Shown piece after piece: positions 8,251 through 15,194 of a DNA stretch of 64,000 nt (its first letter is position 1; the number at the start of each line of letters is the position of its first letter). Below the pieces are notes generated by a model. It was not told where the DNA came from. It was given only the letters and a program-made list of their open reading frames with translations, and ran no database searches. Source of the DNA: Actinokineospora enzanensis DSM 44649. GTDB taxonomy: Bacteria > Actinomycetota > Actinomycetes > Mycobacteriales > Pseudonocardiaceae. The translations under genes and the position numbers were made by a program. Where the stretch lies: NCBI RefSeq assembly GCF_000374445.1, contig NZ_KB894416.1, positions 62,001 through 126,000 of the forward strand. Reading direction: 5' to 3'.

Positions 8251-9518
8251 GACTGCCTCCCGTTCGTCGTGCTCGCGCCCGCCGTCCCGCCCGGACAGTG
8301 GAACGCGCTCGTGTCCCGCAACCGCGCCAACCCGGACGCGACCACGGCCCCGATCCCGGGCGGTAACCCCAACCGGGCCACCGCCGACAACCCCAGCTCC
8401 AGCACCCGGCACGCGGCCCGCGCGAGGTCCGGGTCCGCCAACCCGAACTGGGCCGCCGCCAGCCACCGATCCGCCACCGGCGCGCACGCGTCCACCACCG
8501 CGTCCACCGTGACCGGGTCGGCCAGCAACGCGACCAGCAGCGCGGCCGGGGTGACCCACTCGCCGCCGTCCTGCGCGTCGAGGTAGCGGACCTCCAGGTA
8601 GCCGTGCGGCCGGACCGGCGGGAACAGCGTGCTGATGTGGTAGTCGAGGTCGTCGGTCGAGGGCGGCTCGGGCAACGCGCCGTCGATCCAGTCGGCGAAG
8701 GTGACGCCCGCGGGCGCGTCCCAGCAGTCGTCCGGTCTTCGCACGCACAACAACGGCGCGTCCAGCACGTACTCGGCCCACGCCGCGGCCGGGTCGTCGG
8801 TGATCGGGACCGGCCGCGACCGCCGCGGGTCGACCCCGAGCACGGACCTGACCCGCGCGGACGCCCAACCGGTCGGCGCACCGGCCAGGTCGGGCGAGTT
8901 GGCGAACAGCGCGATCAGCACCGGGCCCAGCGCGGACACCGCGGCCCAGCGGGCCACGAACCGGTCGGCCTCGCCGATGTCCAGGCATACCTGTAGACCC
9001 GCGCTGGCACACATCATCGTGATGCCGTCGGGTCCGATGGGGGCGAACGCGCGTTCCATGGCCGCATAGCGCGGCGTGTCCAACACGCGTCGTGGGGAGC
9101 GGTGCGCATCGAGCCCGCGGGGCCCGAGCACGAGCCCGGCCTGGTCGAGGAGATCGGCGAGATACCGGTGGTCGGCGGTGACCGCATCGATCAGCGAACC
9201 GAGGTCGGAGGCCGGGAGGGAGGAGATCTCCACCTGCCCACCTGGCTCAAGAGTGAGCGGCGAACCGGCCGGAAGCGGCAGGTGGGGGCTGTCGGGAAGG
9301 AGTGTGGCCGGGGCGTGCGGCCCCAGCGCGGCAGCGAGGTGATCGGGTTCGAGCCGCCGCCGGGGATCGTCGCGGTGGTGCACGATCCATTCGAGCTCGA
9401 CACCCAGCAGACATGGCGGACCATGCTTGAAACAGACCGACGCGACGTAGGCCTCGGCCTCCACCCTGGCCCGCAGGCGCCTGCGCTCAGGCTCCAGGGT
9501 CCGGCCAGGAACGGACAT
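8247..9518 (-). CDS. egtA: Glutamate-cysteine ligase EgtA
   Basis: EgtA makes gamma-glutamylcysteine, the sulfur donor substrate of EgtB. The 423-residue protein shows the GCS2-type pattern: GVELEWIVHH near residue 36, PGGQVEISSLP (substrate and metal site), TMMCASAGLQVCLD and EVRYLDAQ. The frame is open further upstream, but the ATG at 9518 has GGGGAG eight bases before it and starts the conserved sequence. It is the first gene of egtABCD. The 398 bp upstream hold the tRNA-like structure and inverted repeat listed separately, so the operon may have a long structured leader. Confidence 0.92.
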   Translation of the reverse strand: MSVPGRTLEPERRRLRARVEAEAYVASVCFKHGPPCLLGVELEWIVHHRDDPRRRLEPDHLAAALGPHAPATLLPDSPHLPLPAGSPLTLEPGGQVEISSLPASDLGSLIDAVTADHRYLADLLDQAGLVLGPRGLDAHRSPRRVLDTPRYAAMERAFAPIGPDGITMMCASAGLQVCLDIGEADRFVARWAAVSALGPVLIALFANSPDLAGAPTGWASARVRSVLGVDPRRSRPVPITDDPAAAWAEYVLDAPLLCVRRPDDCWDAPAGVTFADWIDGALPEPPSTDDLDYHISTLFPPVRPHGYLEVRYLDAQDGGEWVTPAALLVALLADPVTVDAVVDACAPVADRWLAAAQFGLADPDLARAACRVLELGLSAVARLGLPPGIGAVVASGLARLRDTSAFHCPGGTAGASTTNGRQS

Positions 9519-9640
9519 AACGATCACTCCCCTCACCCTGTCGAGAGCTTGTCTCCGCTGGAAAACGACGCTACACGCGGCCACCGACAACCGCATGGGC
9601 CGCGCGTCGACAAGGGTGGGTGGGCAGGGCCCGGACCTGG

Positions 9641-9822
9641 GCGAAGACTTCGAGCGCACCCCGAGATCACAGTCGGCGGCGGTACGGTGGTGTCCTGGGC
9701 CGCTGGACGACGTTGCTGGACGAAGCCGCCCGAAGCAACGACGGGATTCGAACCCGCGTCTCCCGAATGTGCAGTTCGAAGTAACCGCTGCCTTCGCACC
9801 GGGGCACGCTCGAAGTCTTGCA
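9641..9822 (-). other. Structured egtA leader: 22-bp inverted repeat enclosing a tRNA-like fold
   Basis: Plus-strand bases 9641-9663 and 9800-9821 are near-perfect inverted copies sharing the core AAGACTTCGAGCG followed by CCCCG. They match at 20 positions, with one extra base and two transitions. In minus-strand RNA both transitions become G-U pairs, so the arms could form an almost unbroken 22-bp stem. The tRNA-Cys-like sequence (9733-9792) sits inside the stem. The whole lies in the egtA sense direction and ends about 120 bases before its start codon. Whether this is a regulatory leader, a processed small RNA or a foldback element cannot be decided from one sequence. I see no integrase nearby and no convincing minus-strand promoter. 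Confidence 0.5.
9733..9792 (-). tRNA. tRNA-Cys(GCA)-like element lacking a D-arm
   Basis: Read on the minus strand, GGCAGCG (9792-9786) pairs with CGTTGCT (9740-9734) as a 7-bp acceptor with two G-U pairs. Next come a 5-nt linker and an anticodon arm TCGAA/TTCGG with the 7-nt loop CTGCACA (U33, anticodon GCA). A 5-nt variable region follows, then a standard T-arm GCGGG-TTCGAAT-CCCGT. The discriminator base is U, as in tRNA-Cys; CCA is not encoded. A D-arm does not fit in the 5-nt linker, and position 37 is C where tRNAs carry a purine. It is therefore either a degenerate tRNA or a tRNA mimic. A normal-length alternative starting about 13 nt upstream gives no acceptor pairing. Confidence 0.35.
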
Positions 9823-9869
9823 AGTGTCAGCCTAGGGGTGGTGCCAAGTGAATATCCGGGAACCCAAAA

Positions 9870-9879
9870 CGTACGTACG
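9870..9879. promoter_or_regulatory. Palindrome upstream of AcnR-like regulator, possible operator
   Basis: The perfect palindrome CGTACGTACG lies 37 bp upstream of the TetR-type gene start and about 50 bp upstream of the egt leader structure on the other strand. TetR regulators often repress themselves through such sites; assignment to this regulator is inference from position only. Confidence 0.3.
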
Positions 9880-9916
9880 GATTGCTTAATCGGCGGGGCA
9901 CTGACACCATCATCCG

Positions 9917-10507
9917 GTGCCCAGGGTGAGCCAGGACCATCTCGACGCGCGACGCCGCCAGATCCTCGACGGTGCGCGGTCGTGTTTCGCGCGCTACGGG
10001 TACGAGGGTGCGACCGTGCGGAGGCTGGAGGAGGCTACCGGACTCTCCCGGGGGGCCATCTTCCACCATTTCCGGGACAAGGAGTCGCTGTTCCTGGCGT
10101 TGGCCGAGGACGACGTGCTCCGGATGACCGAGGTGGTGGCCGAGCAGGGCCTGGTGCAGGTGATGCACGACCTGCTGTCCACCAAGCCCGCCGGGGAGGA
10201 GAACCCGGCCGACTGGCTGGGCACCCGGCTGGAGGTGTCCCGCCGGTTGCGGACCGATCCCGAGTTCCGGTCCCGTTGGGCGGAACGATCGGAACAGCTC
10301 ACAACCGCGACCCGGGAACGGTTGTTGCGCCAGCGTGAAGCCGGGAAACTCCGGGACGACGTGGACGTGGTCGTGCTCACGGCGTTTCTGGAACTGGTCC
10401 TGGAAGGTCTCGTGTCCCACCTGGCGATGGGACTCCCGGCCGACGACCTGGACCCGGTGCTGGACCTGGTGGAGGAAACAGTTCGACGCCACCGCAGGTC
10501 GAGCTAG
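9917..10507 (+). CDS. acnR: TetR-family regulator, AcnR (aconitase repressor)-like
   Basis: This 196-residue TetR protein has an N-terminal helix-turn-helix (ILDGARSCFARYGYEGATVRRLEEATGLSRGAIFHHFRDKESLF in outline, residues 15-58) with the R-R-L-E-E-A-T-G-L-S-R-G-A-I recognition region and the AEDDxxRMTEVVAEQGLVQVM segment I associate with AcnR, the repressor of aconitase in corynebacteria and relatives. In those genomes acnR lies next to acn; no aconitase gene is in this window, so a role in acn control is inferred from sequence only. A drug-exporter-type MFS gene follows after 12 bp, so the pair may be co-transcribed. The GTG at 9917 is preceded by CATCAT and may be leaderless. Confidence 0.65.
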   Translation: MPRVSQDHLDARRRQILDGARSCFARYGYEGATVRRLEEATGLSRGAIFHHFRDKESLFLALAEDDVLRMTEVVAEQGLVQVMHDLLSTKPAGEENPADWLGTRLEVSRRLRTDPEFRSRWAERSEQLTTATRERLLRQREAGKLRDDVDVVVLTAFLELVLEGLVSHLAMGLPADDLDPVLDLVEETVRRHRRSS

Positions 10508-10519
10508 ATCATCGGGGGC

Positions 10520-11704
10520 GTGCGCGCCTACGTAGCGGCGGCCGGGTTCGCCCGGATCGCGGACGAGATGGTCGGTATCGGCGTCGTGTTGTTGACGCTG
10601 GATCGCACGGGCAGCGCGGCCTGGGCCGGGGCGACGGTGATGGCCTACACCCTGCCATCCATTGTGTCCGGCCCGGTGGTGGGCGCCTGGCTGGACCGGG
10701 TGGCGTACCGCCGAGCGGTGTTGGCGGGCGGCGGCGTGTTGTTGGCGGCGGTGTGCCTGGGCCTGACGGCGACGGTGGGACGGGCACCGGCGGTCGTTCC
10801 GTTGTTGCTGGCGGGTGTTGCGGGACTGGCGGTACCGCTGACGACCGGGGGTTATTCGAGCCTGATCCCCCGGCTGGCACCGGAACGACTCGGGACGGCG
10901 AACTCACTGGACGCGGCGACGTTCAGTATCGGCACGATCACCGGTCCCGCGTTGGCCGGGACGGTGGCGGCGGCGGTGAGCCCGGCGGCGGCCGTGAGTT
11001 TGATCGCAGTGCTCGCCCTGGCGGGGTCGATCAGCACGGCGTTCCTGCCCAGGATCGGGACGGTGACGGGTGATCACGCGCCGTTGTTGCGGACGGTCCG
11101 GGCGGGACTGTCCCACTTGTTCCGGACGGCGCCGTTGCGTGGGGCGACGCTGACCACGGTCCTGGGTTACGGCTCGGTCGGCATTCTGGCGACGGCACTC
11201 CCGTTGCGGGCGGAAGAACTGGGACAGGAACGGGCGACGGCGGGATACCTCTGGACGGCGTTGGAAGTAGGCAGCCTGATCACGGTGGCCGTGCTGGGGA
11301 AGCTGGCGGCGGGGGCGCGGCCGGAACGGGTGGTGTTCGTCAGCACGGCGGTGTTCGGGTTGGTGATGTTGACGTGGCCGCTGGCCGGGAGCTTCCCGTG
11401 GACCATGGTGTTGGTGGCGGTGGCCGGGCTCGCGGAGGGGCTGGCGTTGCCCGCGATCATGGCTACTCGGCAGCGGTACACGCCGCAGGAGTTGTTGGCA
11501 CAGGTGTCGACGACGGGGGCGAGCCTGAAAGTGGCGGGGTATTCGTTGGGAGCGCTGGCGGGCGGATGGCTGGTACCGGCCGGAGGGCCGACGGCGGCGA
11601 TCTTGACGACCGCCGCCGTCCAGCTGGTCGGGGCTGGATTAAGCGCTTGGACTAGCGCGAAATCGAGCGCACCAACTCGGCCATCGCAGACGCCGACAGG
11701 CTGA
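10520..11704 (+). CDS. MFS transporter
   Basis: A 394-residue major facilitator protein with about twelve hydrophobic segments and the inter-helix 2-3 loop GAWLDRVAYRRAVL, a variant of the MFS GxLaDrxGrr motif. Residue content (Ala/Gly/Thr/Leu-rich, no large domains) fits an efflux carrier of the small-molecule exporter type, substrate unknown. It starts 12 bp after the AcnR-like regulator. Its last 17 codons run antisense over the end of the DUF397 gene (52-bp convergent overlap), and the C-terminal tail TSAKSSAPTRPSQTPTG is therefore partly dictated by the opposite gene. Confidence 0.8.
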   Translation: MRAYVAAAGFARIADEMVGIGVVLLTLDRTGSAAWAGATVMAYTLPSIVSGPVVGAWLDRVAYRRAVLAGGGVLLAAVCLGLTATVGRAPAVVPLLLAGVAGLAVPLTTGGYSSLIPRLAPERLGTANSLDAATFSIGTITGPALAGTVAAAVSPAAAVSLIAVLALAGSISTAFLPRIGTVTGDHAPLLRTVRAGLSHLFRTAPLRGATLTTVLGYGSVGILATALPLRAEELGQERATAGYLWTALEVGSLITVAVLGKLAAGARPERVVFVSTAVFGLVMLTWPLAGSFPWTMVLVAVAGLAEGLALPAIMATRQRYTPQELLAQVSTTGASLKVAGYSLGALAGGWLVPAGGPTAAILTTAAVQLVGAGLSAWTSAKSSAPTRPSQTPTG

Positions 11705-11834
11705 GCTGACCGGCCTCGGGCGCCTTGCTGTCGCGAAGCAGGTAACCGGTGTTGAGGCAGGCGGCCTCCACACAGTTACCGCCGCCGAAACCCCCATCAC
11801 CGGAGAAGCTGCTCTTACGCCAAGTCACACGCAT
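11652..11834 (-). CDS. DUF397 domain protein
   Basis: A 60-residue protein of the DUF397 family: WRKSSFSGDGG...CVEAA near the N-terminus and RDSKAPEAGQLSLSASAMAELVR at the end, covering the whole family length. DUF397 proteins are numerous in Streptomyces and Pseudonocardiaceae and are normally encoded next to an Scr1/BldB-associated XRE regulator, with which they are thought to act as a pair. Here it follows the XRE gene on the same strand after 27 bp, which fits. Its 3' end overlaps the convergent MFS gene. Confidence 0.9.
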   Translation of the reverse strand: MRVTWRKSSFSGDGGFGGGNCVEAACLNTGYLLRDSKAPEAGQLSLSASAMAELVRSISR

Positions 11835-11861
11835 GAGCGGTCCCTTCGCAGAAAATCGTCC

Positions 11862-12740
11862 TCAAGAAGTCTTGCCAACCTCGCTTAGCAGGTCAAGCGA
11901 TCGCTCTGGCGATAGCGCTCGCTGTGTGAGGATGCCCCATCGTTCCAGGCACATGCGGACCACATCGCGGTCCTCGATGTAGATCGAGCCGCCCGGTCCC
12001 TCGGTGTAGCCGAAGTCCGGGATCGGGTCCGGGAGTGACAGCACCGAGAAGGGACCGTTCACAGCGGGTGTCGCACCCGTGTCTTTGGCCAGGATCTGGA
12101 TCGTGATGTGCTTCTCTTGGGCGGCGTCGATCAGCCGACCAACCTGACCGCGCATCACTTCTGGTGAACCGATCCGCCGTTCCAGGATCGACTCGTCGAG
12201 AACCACGTGGTACCTCAACGGATCCGGCCGTGTCAGCACGCTCTGGCGCACCGTGCGGGCAAGGATGCGCCGTTCCAGAACATCGTGAGACAGTCCCGGA
12301 TTGGCTCCAGTGATCAGCGCACGGATGTAATCGGTGGTCTGGAGCAGTCCAGGCACCACTACGGTCTCCAACTGTCGCACGGCTTGCAACGCTGGTTCGA
12401 TGTCGAACAGGTTGTGGAACTGCTCGGGCAGGTCCCGGCGTAGGGCCAGCCAGTGTCCGCGTTCTGCGGGCTTGGCAGCCAGGTCGAGGATCTGAATGCG
12501 GACTGCCTCGTCCGTCACCCCGTAGGCCGTGAGCAGTCGCTCGACGTCGAAGGACTTCACGCCCTGTTCGCGGTTCTCGATGCGGCTGATCTTGGATTTG
12601 GACCACTTGCCGCCCAGGCCCTGGAGGATGTCCACAGCCTGGTCCATGGTCAGACCGGCCTTCTCGCGCAGTTGGCGCAGTGTCTCGGTGAGTTGCCACT
12701 GCCGCACCGTGGCGTTCACCGGTCCGGGCTCGATCGACAC
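11862..12740 (-). CDS. XRE-family regulator with DUF5753 (Scr1-type)
   Basis: About 292 residues. A helix-turn-helix covers roughly residues 15-70 (LRQLREKAGLTMDQAVDILQ ... WSKSKISRIENREQGV). The C-terminal DUF5753 domain has QLETVVVPGLLQTTDYIRA and RRIGSPEVMRGQVGRLI. Such proteins pair with DUF397 proteins; some Streptomyces pairs influence development and antibiotic production. I chose GTG 12740 because GGGGGA lies just before it; GTG 12776 is possible. The downstream DUF397 gene is its partner, and a small gene diverges upstream from about 12856. Confidence 0.88.
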   Translation of the reverse strand: MSIEPGPVNATVRQWQLTETLRQLREKAGLTMDQAVDILQGLGGKWSKSKISRIENREQGVKSFDVERLLTAYGVTDEAVRIQILDLAAKPAERGHWLALRRDLPEQFHNLFDIEPALQAVRQLETVVVPGLLQTTDYIRALITGANPGLSHDVLERRILARTVRQSVLTRPDPLRYHVVLDESILERRIGSPEVMRGQVGRLIDAAQEKHITIQILAKDTGATPAVNGPFSVLSLPDPIPDFGYTEGPGGSIYIEDRDVVRMCLERWGILTQRALSPERSLDLLSEVGKTS

Positions 12741-12855
12741 CCCATCCCCCAATCGTGTGAAAAGTGGGAGTTCCACTTTCCCGTCGTCTAGTTGCGATCC
12801 ACTCTTACTACAGATGATCAGTGTCCATCCCATGCTGAGTAAGAGAGAACGAGAC

Positions 12856-13128
12856 ATGACTGTGCTGACCCACGTGACCCGAACGGGTACCGAGTCCGAC
12901 ATCGACCTGGCGATTCCCCTCCCTCCCAGGGTCTTCGCCATCGTCTACCACGGTCCGGACGTCGATCCCTGGATGGCCGCCTGGGGCCTGGTCCTGCCCG
13001 ACCGCATCGAGGTCATCAACATCGAGGGCGGGCCCCGGATGAGTCTGAGCTCCCTCGACCTCGTCATGCGCATGTACGACATCGAGGACGACGCCAGCCC
13101 CCGGCTCATCTGGGTGCCCACCGAGTGA
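12856..13128 (+). CDS. Small protein of unknown function, divergent from the Scr1-type regulator
   Basis: A 90-residue soluble protein, MTVLTHVTRTGTESDI to RLIWVPTE, which I do not recognise. It is acidic and contains alternating strand-like segments (RVFAIVYHGPDVDPW, RIEVINIEGGPRM), no Cys and no membrane segment. The ATG at 12856 follows AGAGAGAACGAGAC; an earlier in-frame ATG at 12832 lacks a ribosome binding site. It is divergently transcribed from the XRE regulator over about 115 bp, so it is a likely target of that regulator. The gene ends 19 bp before the next gene. Confidence 0.6.
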   Translation: MTVLTHVTRTGTESDIDLAIPLPPRVFAIVYHGPDVDPWMAAWGLVLPDRIEVINIEGGPRMSLSSLDLVMRMYDIEDDASPRLIWVPTE

Positions 13129-13147
13129 GTCTGCTGAACTGGACCCC

Positions 13148-13717
13148 ATGGATCTCCGTGAAGCCCACGACCACGCACGGGACGTCTTCGACCGGGCCGT
13201 GCGGTCCGTCCGGGACTGGAACGCGCCGACCCCCTGCGCCGACTGGAACGCCCGGCAGCTCGTCAACCACCTCGTCGCCGAGCAGCTCTGGGTCCCGCAC
13301 CTGGTCACCGGCGAGACCATCGAGCAGGTCGGCGACCGCTACGACGGCGACCGCACCGGGGACGACCCCGCCAGTGCCTGGTCCGACGCCGCCGAGATCG
13401 CCCGGCAGGCATGGGCCGAGGTGCCCGACGACCAGCCGGTCCACCTCAGCTACGCCACCGTCCCGGCCCGGGACTACCGCTGGCAGATGACCCTCGACCT
13501 GGCCGTGCACGGCTGGGACCTGGCCACCGCGACCGGGCACGACGCGGTGATCGGGGATCAGCTGGCCGAGGCGTTGATCGGCGAGTTCGCGCCGCAGATC
13601 GCGCAATGGGCGGACGCGGGCATCTTCGCCGCGCCGGTCGCGGTGGCGCCGGATGCCGACGGGCCGACCAGGCTCGTCGCGCTCACCGGGCGCGATCCGG
13701 GGTGGCGGGCCGGTTGA
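13148..13717 (+). CDS. TIGR03086-type metal-binding DinB-like protein
   Basis: A 189-residue protein of the DinB/maleylpyruvate-isomerase-like superfamily, subfamily TIGR03086. The N-terminal helix with FDRAVRSVRDWNAPTPCADWNARQLVNHL and the later HGWDLATATGHD are characteristic; the histidines in VNHL and VHGWD are the expected metal ligands. Members of this actinobacterial family have mostly unknown substrates; some act in mycothiol-linked chemistry. The ATG at 13148 comes 19 bp after the preceding small gene. No clear partner gene is nearby. Confidence 0.8.
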   Translation: MDLREAHDHARDVFDRAVRSVRDWNAPTPCADWNARQLVNHLVAEQLWVPHLVTGETIEQVGDRYDGDRTGDDPASAWSDAAEIARQAWAEVPDDQPVHLSYATVPARDYRWQMTLDLAVHGWDLATATGHDAVIGDQLAEALIGEFAPQIAQWADAGIFAAPVAVAPDADGPTRLVALTGRDPGWRAG

Positions 13718-13797
13718 CCACGCAGGACGTCAGGCGCCGGCTCTAGACTGGGCCGGTCGCGGACCACCCCGGCCCGCAGACGAGGAGAGCCCTTTCC

Positions 13798-13875
13798 GTG
13801 CGCAAGGCGCAGCCCCCGTCGGGTGACGGTCCCGGCGACCATACCGACCCGGTAGCCGAGCGGGGCGCTCGGTGA
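13798..13875 (+). CDS. Possible 25-residue leader peptide coupled to the CNNM gene
   Basis: A 26-codon ORF starts with GTG 13798, ten bases after GAGGAG, and encodes VRKAQPPSGDGPGDHT plus nine more residues ending ERGAR. Its TGA overlaps the GTG start of the CNNM/CorC gene (GTGA at 13872-13875). The large gene has no Shine-Dalgarno of its own, so it may depend on re-initiation after this ORF. The peptide has no known family. It could equally be a chance ORF, but the combination of good binding site and exact overlap is suggestive. Confidence 0.45.
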   Translation: MRKAQPPSGDGPGDHTDPVAERGAR

Positions 13876-15194
13876 CCGGTCCCCTTCTCAGCGTTCTCGG
13901 CCTGCTGGCCGTGTGCGCGCTCACCCTGGGCACGGCGGTGTTCGTGGCCGCCGAGTTCGCCCTCACCACTCTCGAACGCAGCCAGGTCGACCACCACGCC
14001 GAACAGGTCGGCGACCGGCGGGCGCTGGCGATCCAGAAGGCGCACCGGACACTGTCCTTCCAGCTGTCCGGTGCGCAGCTGGGCATCACGATCACCACGT
14101 TGATCACCGGCTACATCGCCGAACCGGCCCTGGCCGCGCTCTTCGAGCCGGTGCTGGCCTGGACCGGGATGGCCGACGCGGTGGCCACCGCGATCGCCGT
14201 GGTCGTCGCCCTGTTGCTGGCGACCGCGCTGTCCATGGTGTTCGGCGAGCTGGTGCCGAAGAACCTGGCGATCGCGCGGCCGCTGCCCACGGCCCGCGCG
14301 GTGGCGGGCGTGCAGGCCATGTTCTCGTCGGTGTTGCGGTGGCTGATCAACGGCCTCAACGGGTCCGCGAACTGGGCGGTCCGCAGACTCGGGGTGGAAC
14401 CGCAGGAGGAACTGCGTTCCGCTCGGTCACCGCAGGAGCTGGGCGGCCTGGTCCGTTCCAGTGCGGCTTCCGGGACGCTCGACACCGGGACCGCGACACT
14501 GCTGAGCCGGTCGTTGCGGTTCGGCGACCGCACGGCCGAGGAGCTCATGACTCCCCGCGTGCAGGTCCAGGCGTTGCGGGCGGACGCGACGGTGAGCGAC
14601 CTGATCGAACTGGCACGGGCCACCGGCTACTCCCGTTTCCCGGTGCACGGCGGCGACCTGGACGAGGTGCGCGGCGTCGTGCACGTCAAGCAGGTCTTCA
14701 ATGTGCCGTCCGCGCAGCGCGCGACCACCCGGGTCGGCTCGCTGGCCCGTCCTGTCCCATCCGTCCCGGAAACGCTCGACGGGGACGTATTGCTGGAACG
14801 GCTGCGCGGTTCCGGTCTACAGGTGGCGCTGGTCGTCGACGAGTACGGCGGCACGGCGGGCCTGGTCACGCTGGAGGACCTGATCGAGGAGATCGTCGGC
14901 GACGTCCGGGACGAGCACGACCGGGGCGAGGTCAGCCCGGTCCGCAGGCTCGGCCGGGACAGCTGGATGGTCTCCGGCCTGTTGCGGGACGACGAGCTGG
15001 CCGAGGCCACCGGGTTCCGGATGCCGACCGGAGAGTACGAGACCGTGGCGGGACTCGTGTTGACCCGGCTGGGACGCATCCCGGAGGTCAACGACGAGAT
15101 CCGGGTCGACGGCTGGCGGGTGACCGTGATGCGCATGGACCGGCACCGGGTCGCCGAGCTGCGGGTGGCCCGCGTCCCGGGAGCGAGCGCGTGA
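13872..15194 (+). CDS. CNNM/CorC-family (hemolysin-related) membrane protein with CBS pair
   Basis: A 440-residue protein with the full CNNM/CorC layout. A DUF21 membrane domain (about residues 1-190; LGITITTLITGYIAEP and SMVFGELVPKNLAIARP) is followed by two CBS domains (about 205-330; ELMTPRVQVQAL ... GLVTLEDLIEEIVGD) and a C-terminal CorC_HlyC transporter-associated domain (about 345-430; LRDDELAEATGFRMP ... GRIPEVNDEI). The family is linked to magnesium or cobalt export and Mg homeostasis. It starts inside the stop of a short upstream ORF and overlaps the next CNNM gene by 4 bp. Confidence 0.9.
   Translation: MTGPLLSVLGLLAVCALTLGTAVFVAAEFALTTLERSQVDHHAEQVGDRRALAIQKAHRTLSFQLSGAQLGITITTLITGYIAEPALAALFEPVLAWTGMADAVATAIAVVVALLLATALSMVFGELVPKNLAIARPLPTARAVAGVQAMFSSVLRWLINGLNGSANWAVRRLGVEPQEELRSARSPQELGGLVRSSAASGTLDTGTATLLSRSLRFGDRTAEELMTPRVQVQALRADATVSDLIELARATGYSRFPVHGGDLDEVRGVVHVKQVFNVPSAQRATTRVGSLARPVPSVPETLDGDVLLERLRGSGLQVALVVDEYGGTAGLVTLEDLIEEIVGDVRDEHDRGEVSPVRRLGRDSWMVSGLLRDDELAEATGFRMPTGEYETVAGLVLTRLGRIPEVNDEIRVDGWRVTVMRMDRHRVAELRVARVPGASA

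Noticed and set aside
8251-9012. N-terminal extension of egtB through egtA
   Set aside because: The frame is open but lies under conserved egtA; EgtB homology begins at about 8250.
9733-9822. Normal cloverleaf tRNA with a D-arm (GAAG/CTTC)
   Set aside because: The D-stem would share bases with the anticodon stem and the 5' acceptor (CCCCGGT) does not pair with the 3' strand, so only the D-arm-less fold is consistent.
9733-9822. attachment site of an integrative element
   Set aside because: A tRNA 3' half is suggestive, but no integrase, excisionase or second copy is in the window.
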